Assembly: GCF_030272615.1 (NCBI RefSeq)
Contig: NC_081408.1
Location: 406,891,889-406,955,888 of the forward strand
Source of the DNA: Cryptomeria japonica
Taxonomy: Eukaryota > Streptophyta > Pinopsida > Cupressales > Cupressaceae
Reading direction: 5' to 3'
DNA: 64,000 nt
Below the pieces are notes generated by a model. It saw only the letters and a list, made by a program, of their open reading frames with translations, made no database searches and was not told where the DNA came from. Of this stretch, positions 46,149 to 58,112 are shown one piece after another (position 1 is the stretch's first letter; every line of letters starts with the position of its first letter). Both the position numbers and the translations under genes were made by a program.

Positions 46149-46654
46149 GTAATACTCTTTTGCACTAATGTGTAGATAAATGCATTCGTTAACTTTATTC
46201 TTGCAGCTCTTGCTCTTTGCTCTCTTTGTAGAGAGAACTTTTAAAATTCTTTCATAACATTTTCCATTGCTTAGTATATTCTGTTCTTTGTACTCGTCCT
46301 TTATTGAAACAAAATTTCTTTATAAAGGATTGCCATATAGAAAAAGGGTCATAGTTACACAGTATTTATACTGACCCAAAAGTAGATGATAAATATGTCA
46401 TAAAATAATGACAAGGATGAAAAATTACAATACAGACCAGCATTTTGACATTTAGAAAAAGCGAGAAATATATATTATTATTAAAACAACATATTGTTTT
46501 TTTAGTATAAATTAAGATTCAAGAATAATGAGATTAAGGACTAAAAGAGATAACATATTGTCATGAATTTTCACAGGTTCATCTAGATTTCCAAAATTCT
46601 ATTCCTTCTCGAGGCCATATATTAGGGTCAAGTCATCTCTATGAGTTATATTGC
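46149..46654. other. Start of SHOC1 intron 3
   Basis: AT-rich intron sequence after the GTAATA donor. No further SHOC1 exon or transposon domain is recognised. Confidence 0.45.
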
Positions 46655-47362
46655 ATTATATATCAGGGTTATGATACATCAAAGGACATAATAACAACAT
46701 ATGAACAAAAAAAGACAAAGAATACCTCCCCCTATTAAAATGAGTAAAGGTAACACCTGGCCCTGGGCCATAATTGGCAAGCACTCAGTCATCCTCAAGA
46801 ACCAGGGAGGCTTGGGTTTGGACAAGAGAAGTATAGCAGGCAGGAATAAAGTTTGTGCAATCTAACCAGAAAGATACACAGAGAAATAATTATTTAGAAT
46901 TGTAATAATTATGAAGTTCAACACTTTATTCATGTACTTAAATAAGCATGTACAACATATTCTCTAGAAGTACAAACAATATTAAGAGCTAGGGTAATAA
47001 GCAAGAGAATTATATATCAGAGTTATGATGCATCCAAGGACATACTAATAACATCTGAACAATAAGAAGACAAGGAATACCTTCCCCTATAAAACAATTA
47101 CGCTAACACCTGACCCTGAGCTATAATTGGCAAGCATTCAGTCATCTTCAAGAACCAGGGCAACTTGGATTTGGATAAGAAGAGCATAGCAAATAGGAAC
47201 ACATCTTCCACAATCAAACCAGAAAGATACGCACACAAGAATTTTTTAGAATAGTAATAAAGTTCAGCACTTCAAATTTTATTCATGTACTAACATAAGA
47301 ATGTACAACATATTCTGTAGCAGTACAAACAACATCAAGAGCCAGGACAATAACCAAGAGAT
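46655..47362. repeat. 354-bp tandem duplication
   Basis: The phrase ATTATATATCAG begins at 46655 and 47009. The two copies share ATAATTGGCAAGCA, AGAACCAGGG, CCAGAAAGATAC and TTATTCATGTACT throughout but differ in many positions, so the duplication is old. There is no coding pattern, and it is unlike any other part of the window. Confidence 0.9.
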
Positions 47363-48752
47363 CTCCCTAGACATATGTCTGATTGTAATATACGTAGATG
47401 TCGACAAATGAGCCATGTTGGTTGGAAAAATGTCTAACCACCACTTTTAGGCAACACCCTAGTTGAGCCATTACTAATCTCAAACATGAGATAATACTCA
47501 TACAAACATAGATACTTGTTGGGACATGATATGCCAAAATATTACATTACCTGTTTTTCCAAATTAATGCACAATAAACAGTTTGTTTTATTCTTGTAAT
47601 AAACTAATGCCTAAGTCTTCCCTTTCTACTAGGTGTCTTGGTATCCTTGCCGATACTGTCGAACTAGGTGGGGCTGTTTGGCCTCTAGAGTAACAATGAA
47701 TGCAACTAGAGGGACAGTGATTGTTGTAGTCCTTTAAAGGATCCTAATATGATCTTTCGCTTCAATGATTTTCCTTCCAAACAATTTGTTGCTCCAAATG
47801 TAGTCCTCTTCCTTTGCCCTCAAAGATGATAGGGATTGTTTGTGTTATTGTTTTAATTTTCTTGTTGCTGAACAACACAAAATGGAAAACAAATATTGTA
47901 GAACCATTTTTCAAATTATAAGGAGAAGCTCATTGAGACTTAACTAAACCTGTACTAAAACTATAGATAGAATTCACAAGTATGTACACTGTACAAAATT
48001 ACGATGGGGCTTTTGCATAATTATAAATTACTAATTGGCTACGTTTATTGCTCTGGATGCAACTGTTGGTCAGTCAATAGTCAAGCCTTACAGAGAGATT
48101 TCCAGATATAAGGGATTGTAAGATAATTTAAACACAAATGAATAAACTCAACCTCTTATTGGCTATAAAGCAAAGACCACTATTTGGATGCAAAAAAAGA
48201 TTTAAAGGGAAAACAGCCAAATGCTTACCACTTGGCAGAGTAAAGAGTAGTAGATCTACATCAATAGGATATAATTAAACAGATAGACATCATACAATTT
48301 CAAGAAGTAAATAGTTAAATCACATGCAAAGCTACAATTTAAATAGACACACTTTGCCAATAGAAAACATTACTAAATGTAATTTACTTCATGAAATAAT
48401 AAACATGCAATCACATTTGTTGTTCCATTTGTTTTTTTTTTTTGCATTTAATTAGTTACTTTATTGCATTACATGCACCTAGGATATGATATGCTTGCTT
48501 AGGTAGGTATTTACTTGGGTAGGTTGTACTTACAAAATGTGACTTGTACTTCACTTATTTGGTGGAGATGTTGAGCACACATGTGACCACATCTTCTTTG
48601 TCCCACACTAGTTGTACATTCACTCTATTGGTAATGTATATATGCACCCACTTCACGCTCTTGTATCCTCTCTTTTGCATATTGCATTCTTGAAATAGAA
48701 TAACATTATTTATTATATTAGTCTTTTGAATTTTCGATAGCCAAATATTACA
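47363..48752 (+). mobile_element. LTR-like region ending at a primer-binding site
   Basis: The stretch closes in AAATATTACA at 48752, followed directly by TGATATCAAAGC (48753-48764). That is close to the initiator Met primer-binding site TGGTATCAGAGC, so a Copia-type 5' LTR probably ends here. Its start is not found. 47363-48480 holds no recognisable gene. Confidence 0.5.
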
Positions 48753-48764
48753 TGATATCAAAGC

Positions 48765-49108
48765 GAAGATTGTCTAAGGCTTATCCTTTTTGAGTATCTA
48801 GGATTGAAGAACATGCTTTTCTAAAAACTTAGTATGCTTTTCCCTTGCATTCAATTTTGACTTGGAGAATTAGAAAAGTTTGAGAGATTAGATTTTTGGG
48901 TGATTCCTTTCAATGGCATTGTTTTGTAATTGTATTTTGGAGCTTGGTTGAACAAATTTGATCTCACCATTGAGTTTGGCATATCCAAGATAGTGGATTT
49001 GCCTGTCGTTGTGTACAAATCAAACATTGGAGGCCAAATGTGCGAGTTTTCATTTGGGAGGTGCTTGCAAGATCTAGTGGGTTGCCCTCATTTTGCGTCA
49101 AACTTAAC
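48765..49108. other. Short stretch of probable Copia leader
   Basis: It follows the primer-binding site. A small frame at 48930-49163 is not recognised and runs into the LTR A border. Confidence 0.35.
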
Positions 49109-49446
49109 TGTAATAACCATAGTTGAACTACTTGCGACTCGGCTCGACTCGCCAAGCCCCTAGGAAAAAAACTCGGCGAAAAATCGGGAAAAACTCAGCG
49201 AAAAACTTGGCAACTTAAAAACACGCTTAAACTTAGTAAAAAATGCATTTTTTTTGCAAAATTTAATGAGAAGATGCATCCAATGAGTCAATAAATGATA
49301 ACACAAAAGAAACAAGCTGATTCTAGATATATTTAAATGCAGAGTGTCTACAAAATCGCATCCTCATGAGGAATGTTGATGGCTGGAAGCAAAATAGTAA
49401 ATAGTTTTTGTAAAACCAAAAGTAAATACATCATTACAAATTACAA

Positions 49447-49990
49447 TTACAACTTCCTCTTCCCAGCTCTAGGTAAAACTAGAGGAGAGGTAAAACTAGA
49501 GGGTCTAGTCCTAGAAGTCTGTAGTGGGCGTGACTGTGCCTCCTCGCTTGGTATGGCTGACTCATCCTCCATCCTGGATGAAGCTATGTCTCCACCTGCT
49601 TGTGGCATTGGCAATGACTCCTCATCCTCATCCTCTTCCTCCTCAATGTCATCCAGCGTGAAACCAAATCCACCCCCCTCCTCCTCCATAGCTTGCCTCT
49701 CCAAATCAGTGTTGTCATCCTTAGAAAACAATGGAGGCTGCTCCTTTGATGTCCAATCACTATAAGGATCTATATCATCCAAGTCAAGTGGACCACCTGC
49801 TACTTCCTCTACCTTCCTTACGCGCAATCGAAGATTATATTGCACAAAGACAAGGTCATTGAGGTGTTTTTGAGCTAGCTTGCTCCTCTTCTTTGTGTTG
49901 ATGGCTTCAAACAAGCTCTAATTGTGCTCACAATTGGATGAGCTACAAGGTTGACATAAGATTCTGAGGGCAAATTTTTTGAGATTTGGG
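49447..49990 (-). pseudogene. hAT-4 transposase C-terminal remnant
   Basis: Minus strand: FALRILCQPCSSSNCEHN, then a TAG (complement of 49918-49920) where hAT proteins have Trp, then SLFEAINTKKRSKLAQKHL, NDLVFVQYNLRLRVRKVEE. An acidic tail (DDIDPYSDW, EEEEDEDEESLP) follows to its own stop. This is the end of the hAT dimerisation domain plus the family's acidic tail. The rest of the transposase is missing. Confidence 0.85.
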
Positions 49991-50289
49991 GTATTTCCAC
50001 CCCAACTTTGCCACCAAGCATCTGCAAATTAAAATTAGGTTGAAAGTAGCACCCCTCGCCGGGGTCTGAGGGTGAGAAAAAAAGGGGTAGAGAAATAGGT
50101 CTAGATCTTGGTGGAGATTTACAAACGCACAATATTTGAAATTTCATCATTCATATTCATAGTTTCAAATTTTCAACTCTAAAATGTATAATACCAAGAT
50201 TTTTTCAATGCTAATTATGCTGTTATATGGACTTGGAGCATAATCAGACTCAGAGGTTAAATTTTTCCCTACTTCCATCATCGCAGTTT

Positions 50290-50415
50290 CCCCTTATATT
50301 TTTTGATGGGGGTTTGGGGGCAGCGCCCCCAAGTTGGGGTCAAGGGGCATCGCCCCTTGCGCGCTCCCTGTCGCGATACAGGGCGGGGTCAAGGGGCAGC
50401 GCCCCGCGAGGCCAA
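50290..50415 (+). repeat. GC-rich hairpin block, copy 2 (in hAT-4)
   Basis: GGGGGCAGCGCCCCC and GGGGCAGCGCCCCGCG cores are joined by GGGGTCAAGGGGCA and TGTCGCGATACAGGGCGGGG. It matches copies 1 and 3. The left flank AAATTTTTCCCTACTTCCAT matches the flank of copy 1. Confidence 0.92.
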
Positions 50416-51853
50416 AAATACTTTTATTATTTTATAAAGGCATCTGGTGTCATAAAGTATAAGAAAGGAAAAAGACATATTGAAATGCCACTTATACTTA
50501 AATGTTATATTTCATGTGTATATTTTGTTGAGAATGAAACTGACCTGAAAAAACAAAAAATGATAATTTTTTGACATGTTTGGGCCTCTTTTTTTAGTCT
50601 AGCCGAATTTTTAAAGAAACTAGCCCAGTGTTTTGCAAAAACTCGGTGAGTTTTTTCTGCGAGTTAAAGTCATAAAAACTCGCAGAGCTCAAAAACTCGG
50701 CGAGTTTTTGAAACTTGCCGAGTACTCTGCGAGTGTGTCATCTATACTAATAACCACCCCATATTTTTTTTGAAAATTTTAATTGAAATGCAATACAATT
50801 CCTTTATCACTTTTTGATCACTCAGTTCCCAAGATGGGCTACATGAGAGCATATGGTGTATAGGATCACACCAACTATCTAGAATGCATCAACTTGAAAG
50901 AAACACACTTGGCTGCAATGCCATCCAAAACTTAACTTCTTCAGTGGCGTGTGCTCTGCAAGAACTAAAAGGGAAACACTTCAATGCTTATTCAGTGGAG
51001 TGTGCAATTACAATAAACACATACACTTCCCTCTTATTCAGTTGAGTGTGCTTAACACAGTCTTTTCCACTTATTCAGTGATGAGTGCAATTACAAACCA
51101 CCATTGCTACTTCCATTTATTCTGTGGTCAGTGCAATCACAGCCACTTCCATTTATTAAGTGGCGAGTGCAATTACAGCAATTACAATCACTTCCACTTA
51201 GTAGTGATTGCGATTATAACAAGATGCAAAGTTGTGTCCATGATATAGAAAGATTGATTGCTATACAAGGTTAGATCAAATGCATGACAAACATAATATA
51301 GAAAGAGTGACTGCTATATGTTCTAATCTTAAATAAAGATTGCTACAACAAACCTGAAGTGAATCAAATCACATAGGTAAACAAGTATTTGAATATCCAA
51401 CATGAAATATACCTTTGGAAGATGAAATAAGGCAGATTGCAGGTCCGATGGCACTTTGTTGTTATTATCTAACTATCATAATAGAATCAAACACACATTG
51501 AGAGTACACTGAAAACTGTTGATTACTGAAATTTGACTAAGACTGAAAAATTATAAGATCCTCCGAAACTAGAATTTGCATTGTAACTGCTAAAGCTCCA
51601 AAAGCAATTTTAAACATCCTAAAACCATGTACATGAAATATGACTTAAAATTATAAGGAAGTAAAATTCCATATGTAAATGTCACTTACGCTTAAATGTT
51701 TGTTTCACGTATGGCTTGTCAATATGATGCAGCCCCTTAAAGGGAGGGTACTTCTTCCTTCCTCCACATGCCCTCTTCACTAGCTAGTATGACCAACCCA
51801 TGCAATGGTAAGACCTGCTAAAACTTCCAATTCACTCCCTGCAACTTAGGTGG

Positions 51854-53613
51854 TGTAATGTCCCCTAATTAGTTACGCTTTAATTTAACCCAAATTTGGC
51901 CAAATCTATAAATGAGTAATTGGGATTTTTAGGTGTACCTTTGTATATTGTTTTCCTGCAACAAAATTAGAGAACATATATGAAATAATTCTTAAACTGA
52001 AATATGAATTGTATTAAATGATATCAAATCTGCTATATTAATGACTTTTAGAATTATATTTGTTGAATATGATCAGATTATTATATTTCCTAGATGAGAT
52101 CACATTATTATATATAAAGTCAGTTTGTAAGTCAGTTACTAATCAATTCTTTTAGTCCATTAGTTGGATAGGGTGTCCAAGAAACCATCCCTCCTAGGCC
52201 CAAGGGAAGAATACTATATCCCCTTGGCTCCGTATGGCAGGTGTTAGGCATCCATCATGGAGTGGCATACCCAACGAGGTGTTCTATCGCCATTCCCCCT
52301 CATCACAACCACCTTCTCTCTTAAGCCCAAGAGAAGATGCTTCACCCATCTTGGCTCCATGTGGCAGGTGTTAGGCATCCACTATGGAGTGGCATACTTA
52401 AGAGAGTCCCTCATTAACAACGAATCATTTATTATATTTATTCAATTCATCACATTATGACAATCCATTATATCTGATATAATTGTCACATTCCATTATA
52501 TTACATTAGTGCCTTGTATTGTGTTATCATTAATATTTTCTATTAGTATCTTTGTATCAGTATTAACCATTTATTGCTATTATTCCATTATATTGAATTT
52601 ATTATTCCTTATATCATTCGCATCATATGGAGTTACAGCATTAAAATATTTTGTACAGCTTGAATTTAATTGTATTATGTATTTCAAAATTAATGTGCAG
52701 ATATATATTTATACATCCAGTATGACAATATTATCATTTTAATATTATTTATCTAATTTGTCTCAAATTAATATCATATTAATGCCCTCTATTTGATTAA
52801 CACTATACACAACAGTTACCATTAATGATATATCAATAAGATTTAATATAATTATAATTTGTTGACTGCTATACTTTAATATTCTAACAAAAATTGGTCT
52901 TCTAAATGCCTGTTGCTGCCTGCTCCTATTTTCCTATTCTAGCAGACCTGAAGATTCTTTCCGTGCTCCTTTCTTACCTTACTGGCAGACTCAGATCAAT
53001 ACTCCGTGTTTATTCCCTCCTCTCTTTTCCTTCCTGGCAGTTTCTATGTATATTCCTAGCTGGAAGACTTCATAATTTCCTCTATGTATTGTGAATTTGT
53101 GAATATATATGAAATTAAGTATGACTCCAGGAACCAAGATGCTACTGCCTGTAACTTAGTAACAGTTCTGATCTGATCCAATCCATGGTGATGTTCCTGG
53201 ATTCTTTGATTCCTTTCCTTTATATCTCTCAATGTGAGGGAGAGGTCACACCTCTTCATCATGCATGCCCTTTGGCAAGAGATACACCCTCTCACCATTA
53301 GCACCTTTTGAAAGAGTGCAACTCTTCATTATTTCTGCCCTTTGAAAGGGACATAACCTTTCATAATCAGGTCTGCACTTCTTATTTTAATCAGATGTGC
53401 ACTTCTCATTTCCAAATTATCCCCCTCTCAAATGAGGTTCTCTTCTCCCTTTTATATCTCATTGTTGAGGGAGTCACAATTTTTCCTTCCATGTCTTTTG
53501 ACCATTCATTAACTTAATTAATTTTAATTTTTATATTTTAATTTAATCTCTAATATTTAAATTTTATTATTATTATTTATTATTAAATTCTATTTCAAAG
53601 TGGGGACATTACA
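51854..53613. mobile_element. Solo LTR, family B (1760 bp)
   Basis: The exact target duplication GGTGG lies at 51849-51853 and 53614-53618. It begins TGTAATGTCCCC and ends GGGGACATTACA, a perfect inverted pair. It contains paired GGCAGGTGTTAGGCATCCA phrases (about 52235 and 52365) and an AT-rich 3' part like LTR B at 33537-37727. It is complete and has no internal sequence. It inserted into LTR A. Confidence 0.95.
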
Positions 53614-54634
53614 GGTGGCAAGAACAGGTCTTTATGGCCAAGGAACACACTTTAAACAAGATCAGAAAAATCGTGCAGGTATGGTCCATGAAGAAGTACA
53701 ACCAACATAGGGAATAGTATAGCTAGCTCAGCAACTCCATCACTTCAAAACTTCAATGAAAAGGAAAATCACCAAAAAAACATCAAACATAGCTTGCAAA
53801 TCAACTCATCAAAACATATCAAACGTACCCATTTTTAACAACAAGATTGGAAACTTCACTTGTAGGCATGGCTGTGGCCCTTGTATGAAGCCACCAAGAT
53901 CAGTTATGGGGTTTTTCGTCCTCAAAACTAGTAGTTTCAAGAAGTTTTTTCATTCTCAAGAAAATCAGAGATGTACACAGGTTCTCTCAAATGTAGAAGA
54001 AAAAATCATATCATTTCTAACCTCAACAATGAGCTCTCGACCTCCTTTTATAACATTCTGGAGGGAAAAGTAATAACAATCAAATAATAATCTTAGTTTT
54101 TCCTCAACAAGTCTTTTTTCAAATTAAATAATTCATTATGTGCAAAAGACCCCCTTGTGCCTATGCATCCTTCTAAAGCGCAACTTAAAACACTTTTAAA
54201 TAAATAATTATAACTTAGTTGCCATTTTTATATTTCCTCCTTAGAACAACTTAAGTTATAGTTATTTAATTAATTAAATAAATCACCCAAGTTGTAGAAA
54301 GCATTAAAATGAGATAAATGTGAATTTCTGACCATACCATAACACCTCTAGAGATTTAGGATGATGAATTGAAGCAACTTGGTGACTGTCTAAAAATAGC
54401 ATGTTTCTCCAAAAAGTTTGGAGAGCTCCCAAAAGGTCAAAATTGCATTCTAAAAGTATCAGGAGATTCACCAAGATCACCTGAATTCACTACTATGAAC
54501 AAAACCACTACTTGATCAATCTTGTGCTATCCAAGAAGTTTGGAGTTCTTCCTTACCCACCAATTAGTATATGGGAAAGCCCAAAAAATAGACTAATTGT
54601 TTACAAACTAATTATGCTTGAAAATGGGACATAA

Positions 54635-54940
54635 GAGTTTTCCCTCCCTACAATTGCTTGTCTTCAAGTAATTGCAAGTCTCAACCAACTGTTCATCCTG
54701 AATAATAAATGTGGCTCCGGGATCCAAAATCAATCTAGGATGTTTGTGTGTCCTTTTGTTTGATGTATTGTGCTGCAACACACCTGCAACTAAAACCTCT
54801 TTCACTCTTCTTGTTAAAAGTGGGGCAATATTTTGCAAGAATTCAGCAAGATCCTTTAAAATTTGCTTTCCTTTACCATGTTTCCATTGCTCCATTTGGA
54901 TATAAACTCGAAATTCTGAGTAGTCATTCACTGTTTCCAT
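54635..54940 (-). mobile_element. Gypsy pol C-terminal fossil
   Basis: Minus strand: GATFIIQDEQLVETCNYLKT with a NCREGKLLCPIF ending immediately before the LTR start. A polypurine-like GTAGGGAGGGAAAACTC lies next to it. This is the usual layout of a gypsy polyprotein end, polypurine tract and 3' LTR. It is a broken fragment. The upstream pol domains are not recognised here. Confidence 0.6.
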
Positions 54941-56569
54941 AGCAAGTGTCTCTTAATGATGGTTATAATCATGCAGCAATCTGTAAGAGGACAACCCTAA
55001 TTGCTTAACATTTATTTTGCAAATTCTTTTTAAGTTCAATTAGCAGACATTATGTCAAATAGTTTGCATGCCAAATTGAACAGAGAGTTTTCTGATTTCA
55101 GTTTGCAAATATGTTCGTTGCAGGATTTGCAATGATTTCATACAACACTTACAATGTTTGGGCATTCACAAACAAGATGAGAATCTAGCTCTTGAATGAA
55201 AAAAGACACAGTGACAGAGATCTGCTAACAAATTTATTTGGAAAACTTTTCATTCATTTGCTGCTAATGACAGAACTACATAGGTAAACAAGTCTAATCT
55301 GACCTGGAATCATCAGAAATTTCCCATCAACAAGGTCTCAGATATCACTGCCCTTCTTTTGAAAGCTTACTGATAATGACTTCCAACTGTAATAGAAAGT
55401 GCCAGCAACTTATTCTACAAACTTGACTCCTTTTACAGTGATGCTAAGACATCTGAATAGGCTAGAAAAACACCAACTGAAATTACTGGACAAGTCTGAG
55501 TTTGGACAGCAGACTTTGGCATACCCAGCGATTGAAAAAACTTCCTTTCAAACACAAATAGCAATTTCCAAAGGATTTTTAGTCAAGAAAGAACCCCATG
55601 TACAGACTGCAACTTGTCAATCCTCAGTAAATGAAGATATTTCAATCTGCACTTCAGATTTATGACTCCCAATGCCTATCACAGAGTTTGGTTAATCTCA
55701 GCTATTTCAGAAAAGGAAGAATGGACTTCTTGTAGGCTGATTGACCAATCTCAAATGCAATATGTCTGCTCCAAAAATAGCAATTTCCAAAGGATTTTTA
55801 GTCAAGAAAGAACCCCATGTACAGACTGCAACTTGTCAATCCTCAGTAAATGAAGATATTTCAATCTGCACTTCAGATTTATGACTCCCAATGCCTATCA
55901 CAGAGTTTGGTTAATCTCAGCTATTTCAGAAAAGGAAGAATGGACTTCTTGTAGGTTGATTCACCAATCTCAAATGCATTATGCCTGCTCCAAAAATCAT
56001 GAACTGCCTTCCCTACTCACGTCTGGACAAACATAATATTGGCGCCAGCTATAAAAACTCTCACCAAATAGTCAAGAATTTAAGTGTCCAGGTAGTTCTT
56101 GATATTTCCATGCCATCACAAAACCAATTGAAACGCCGACTCTCTTGTGCAACCCATGCAATTCGTTCCCAAAGCAATCACTTCAATTAAGAGACAAAGA
56201 ACTTAATAATCAAGGAGTTGACTATTAAATAGAGCCGCCTATTAGTGATTTACTGCTGTGATATGTTTCCTTAGTAAAGTGCTCCCTCTTTGTCTTATGT
56301 GAAGAGCTTACCTGGACAAAGATCCATAAGGCCATGCTGGCATTAGTTGATTTAGCTTCAAGTTTCTTAGTGGTATCGACCCCCCTTCAATTCTAAATGA
56401 TGCGGCTGTTTAAAGTGTAATATAACTGAACAGAAAGCTTTGAATCTCCCTTTGTGAAATCTTTTTTTTGACTCCTTTGACCCTTTTAATCTTGCATTGA
56501 GATCTTTCCACAAGCCACATAGGATTTAATCATGATTTTTTAACCTCAATGAATATTTGAAAATGAACG
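54941..56569 (-). other. Probable internal part of the family A element
   Basis: No RT, integrase or gag domain was recognised. It includes the 219-bp duplication at 55560-55997. Confidence 0.4.
55560..55997. repeat. 219-bp tandem duplication, near identical
   Basis: AGCAATTTCCAAAGGATTTT begins at 55560 and 55779. Over 219 bp the copies differ at only a few bases (for example ...AGGCTGATTG against AGGTTGATTC), so the event is recent. The period is a multiple of three, and both copies hold parallel short frames. No known protein. Confidence 0.95.
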
Positions 56570-58112
56570 TGTCAAGTCCCCATCCTTAACCCAATAATCA
56601 GATTGACAATTGTATATAGTACTAATAGTTAGCTGTATATTTATAACACTCGTAGCATAGAGACATTGTGGAAAATCGTCTTATTCCATAAGACTTCATA
56701 ATCTTTGTATCAAGCCTCCAAGTGAAACATAGAGAATAAGATGAAGTAGTGAAGAAAAGGAATTGATATCCACTCATTCCCATGATCAAGGAATGAAGAC
56801 TGGAGAACATACTGAATTGGTGACCATAATACTGATATTACACAAGTACTCATGAAGGTCTCGTAGGCAAAACCTTATTGGCATAACAATGAAGACTTAT
56901 CATACCTGAAGGTAATTCCTATTGGCTGCATCCTATCGATTAAGGCATTAGCAAACACATAGTTAGTGGCAGACCAGATCTGATGCATGTCAGATCTGTC
57001 TGCCTTTGCAACAATTAATTATTAATACATGCATTAAATGAGAGTAGCGGTCTTATTACCACAGGCAGCAGTCAAGATAGTATTAATAATGAAGATCAAT
57101 TGCTACGATGTGTATATTTAACAAAGACAATAACATGAAGGGGCAACGATTGTTATGCTAATCACATATTAGCAACGGTTATGAAAAGGTATCCTGTGGC
57201 AGCGATTCACAAATAAATATTGTATTCATCAAGGCACGCCAACTTTTAGGGGGTTGTGTGGGTTGAAGTGACACAACTTTTCTATCGATGTGAGGACTAT
57301 AAAATAGTTTAGGATGGAAAAAGTAAAGGTATAGAAGGGATGGAGATGGATAATATATGAGATATTAATACTCAGCAAGATCAATCAGATCAGATCAGAT
57401 CAGAACTGTTATAAGTTACAAGCAGTAGCATCCTTGTTCTTAGTGGTATGCAAGGGGATGTGCTTAATATGTGTGCTTAATATATGCAACCTGATAATGT
57501 TCCTATGCAGAATTTAGCATGTAAGGGGATGTGTTTAATAAGTATGCTTAATATATGAAGCCCAATAATGTTCTTATGCATAATTAATACTAATATTAAT
57601 ATGGACTGCAATATGTATGACAGTCATACTTAATTTCATATATATTCATAATACATAAGAAATTAGTATACTTATAGTCTAAATCATGTTATTACTGTTA
57701 GTATTTAAGATGGGAATGAGATGTTCCAAAGAGGGGTAGTCTAAATCCAAGAAATAGGTTAAGTCCCAAGATAGGGTGGGGATCAGCGACCTATAAGCGT
57801 TGAGGGTATAGACCCAAGATAGGTAAGGGCTTGGATTTGTAAACTTTGAGGGAACCTATTGTATTTGGTCTCTAAGCTCTTTGGTAAAATACATAGACCC
57901 TTCTTCCTTAAAACAGAAGCAGTAGTAGGGTCTGATATCTATATTAAGAACTATGAATAATGAAATGAATCATCTAATGAGGAAAATAAGTAAGCATTCG
58001 TTAGTAACTAATAAATTTAAGAATATCAATGGCTGGCTTCATGATTAGTCTCTCAATCAATTTTAGTATATTGAAATAGATTAATTATGTTAATTAGGTA
58101 GGGGACATTATA
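56570..58112 (-). mobile_element. LTR D (about 1.54 kb), minus orientation
   Basis: The plus strand begins TGTCAAGTCCCC and ends GGGGACATTATA. Beyond it the minus strand has a purine-rich CTTGGGAGGGTCAATC that fits a polypurine tract, so the LTR start is at 58112. A GATCA-type microsatellite lies near 57388-57410. No target duplication was confirmed. Confidence 0.6.

Larger units (their letters stand above)
49120..50747 (-). mobile_element. hAT-4: internally deleted hAT derivative
   Basis: The sequence TAATAACCA lies on both sides (49111-49119 and 50748-50756), consistent with an 8-bp duplication plus a chance base. The left end TAGTTGAACTACTTGCGACTCG and the right end (complement TAGATGACACACTCGC) are weak inverted repeats. 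Dense ACTCGGCGAG words lie within 150 bp of both ends. The minus strand keeps the dimerisation segment and acidic tail (49447-49990). BED and DUF659 parts are lost, and a GC-rich block occupies 50290-50415. It inserted 10 bp into an LTR. Confidence 0.85.
49109..54634 (-). mobile_element. Family A LTR, interrupted by hAT-4 and a solo LTR B
   Basis: It begins TGTAATAACC at 49109 and resumes after hAT-4 at about 50757. Matches to 34371-36544 follow, including CCCAAG-TGGG, GAGAGCATA-GGTG and several ATTCAGTGG phrases. It is interrupted again by the solo LTR at 51854-53613 and ends TGGGACATAA at about 54634. Taking out the two insertions leaves about 2.1 kb, close to the 2174 bp of the other copy. 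A gypsy pol C-terminus lies beyond it on the minus strand. Confidence 0.75.

Noticed and set aside
48930-49163. Short frame as a further SHOC1 exon
   Set aside because: It has no SHOC1-like block, runs into the LTR border, and lacks consistent splice sites.
50227-50574. Protein-like frame over the GC-rich block
   Set aside because: The sequence (GLGAAPPSWGQGASPLARSL) is what the GC-rich repeat encodes, and the same block occurs in different frames at 29.2 and 63.5 kb.
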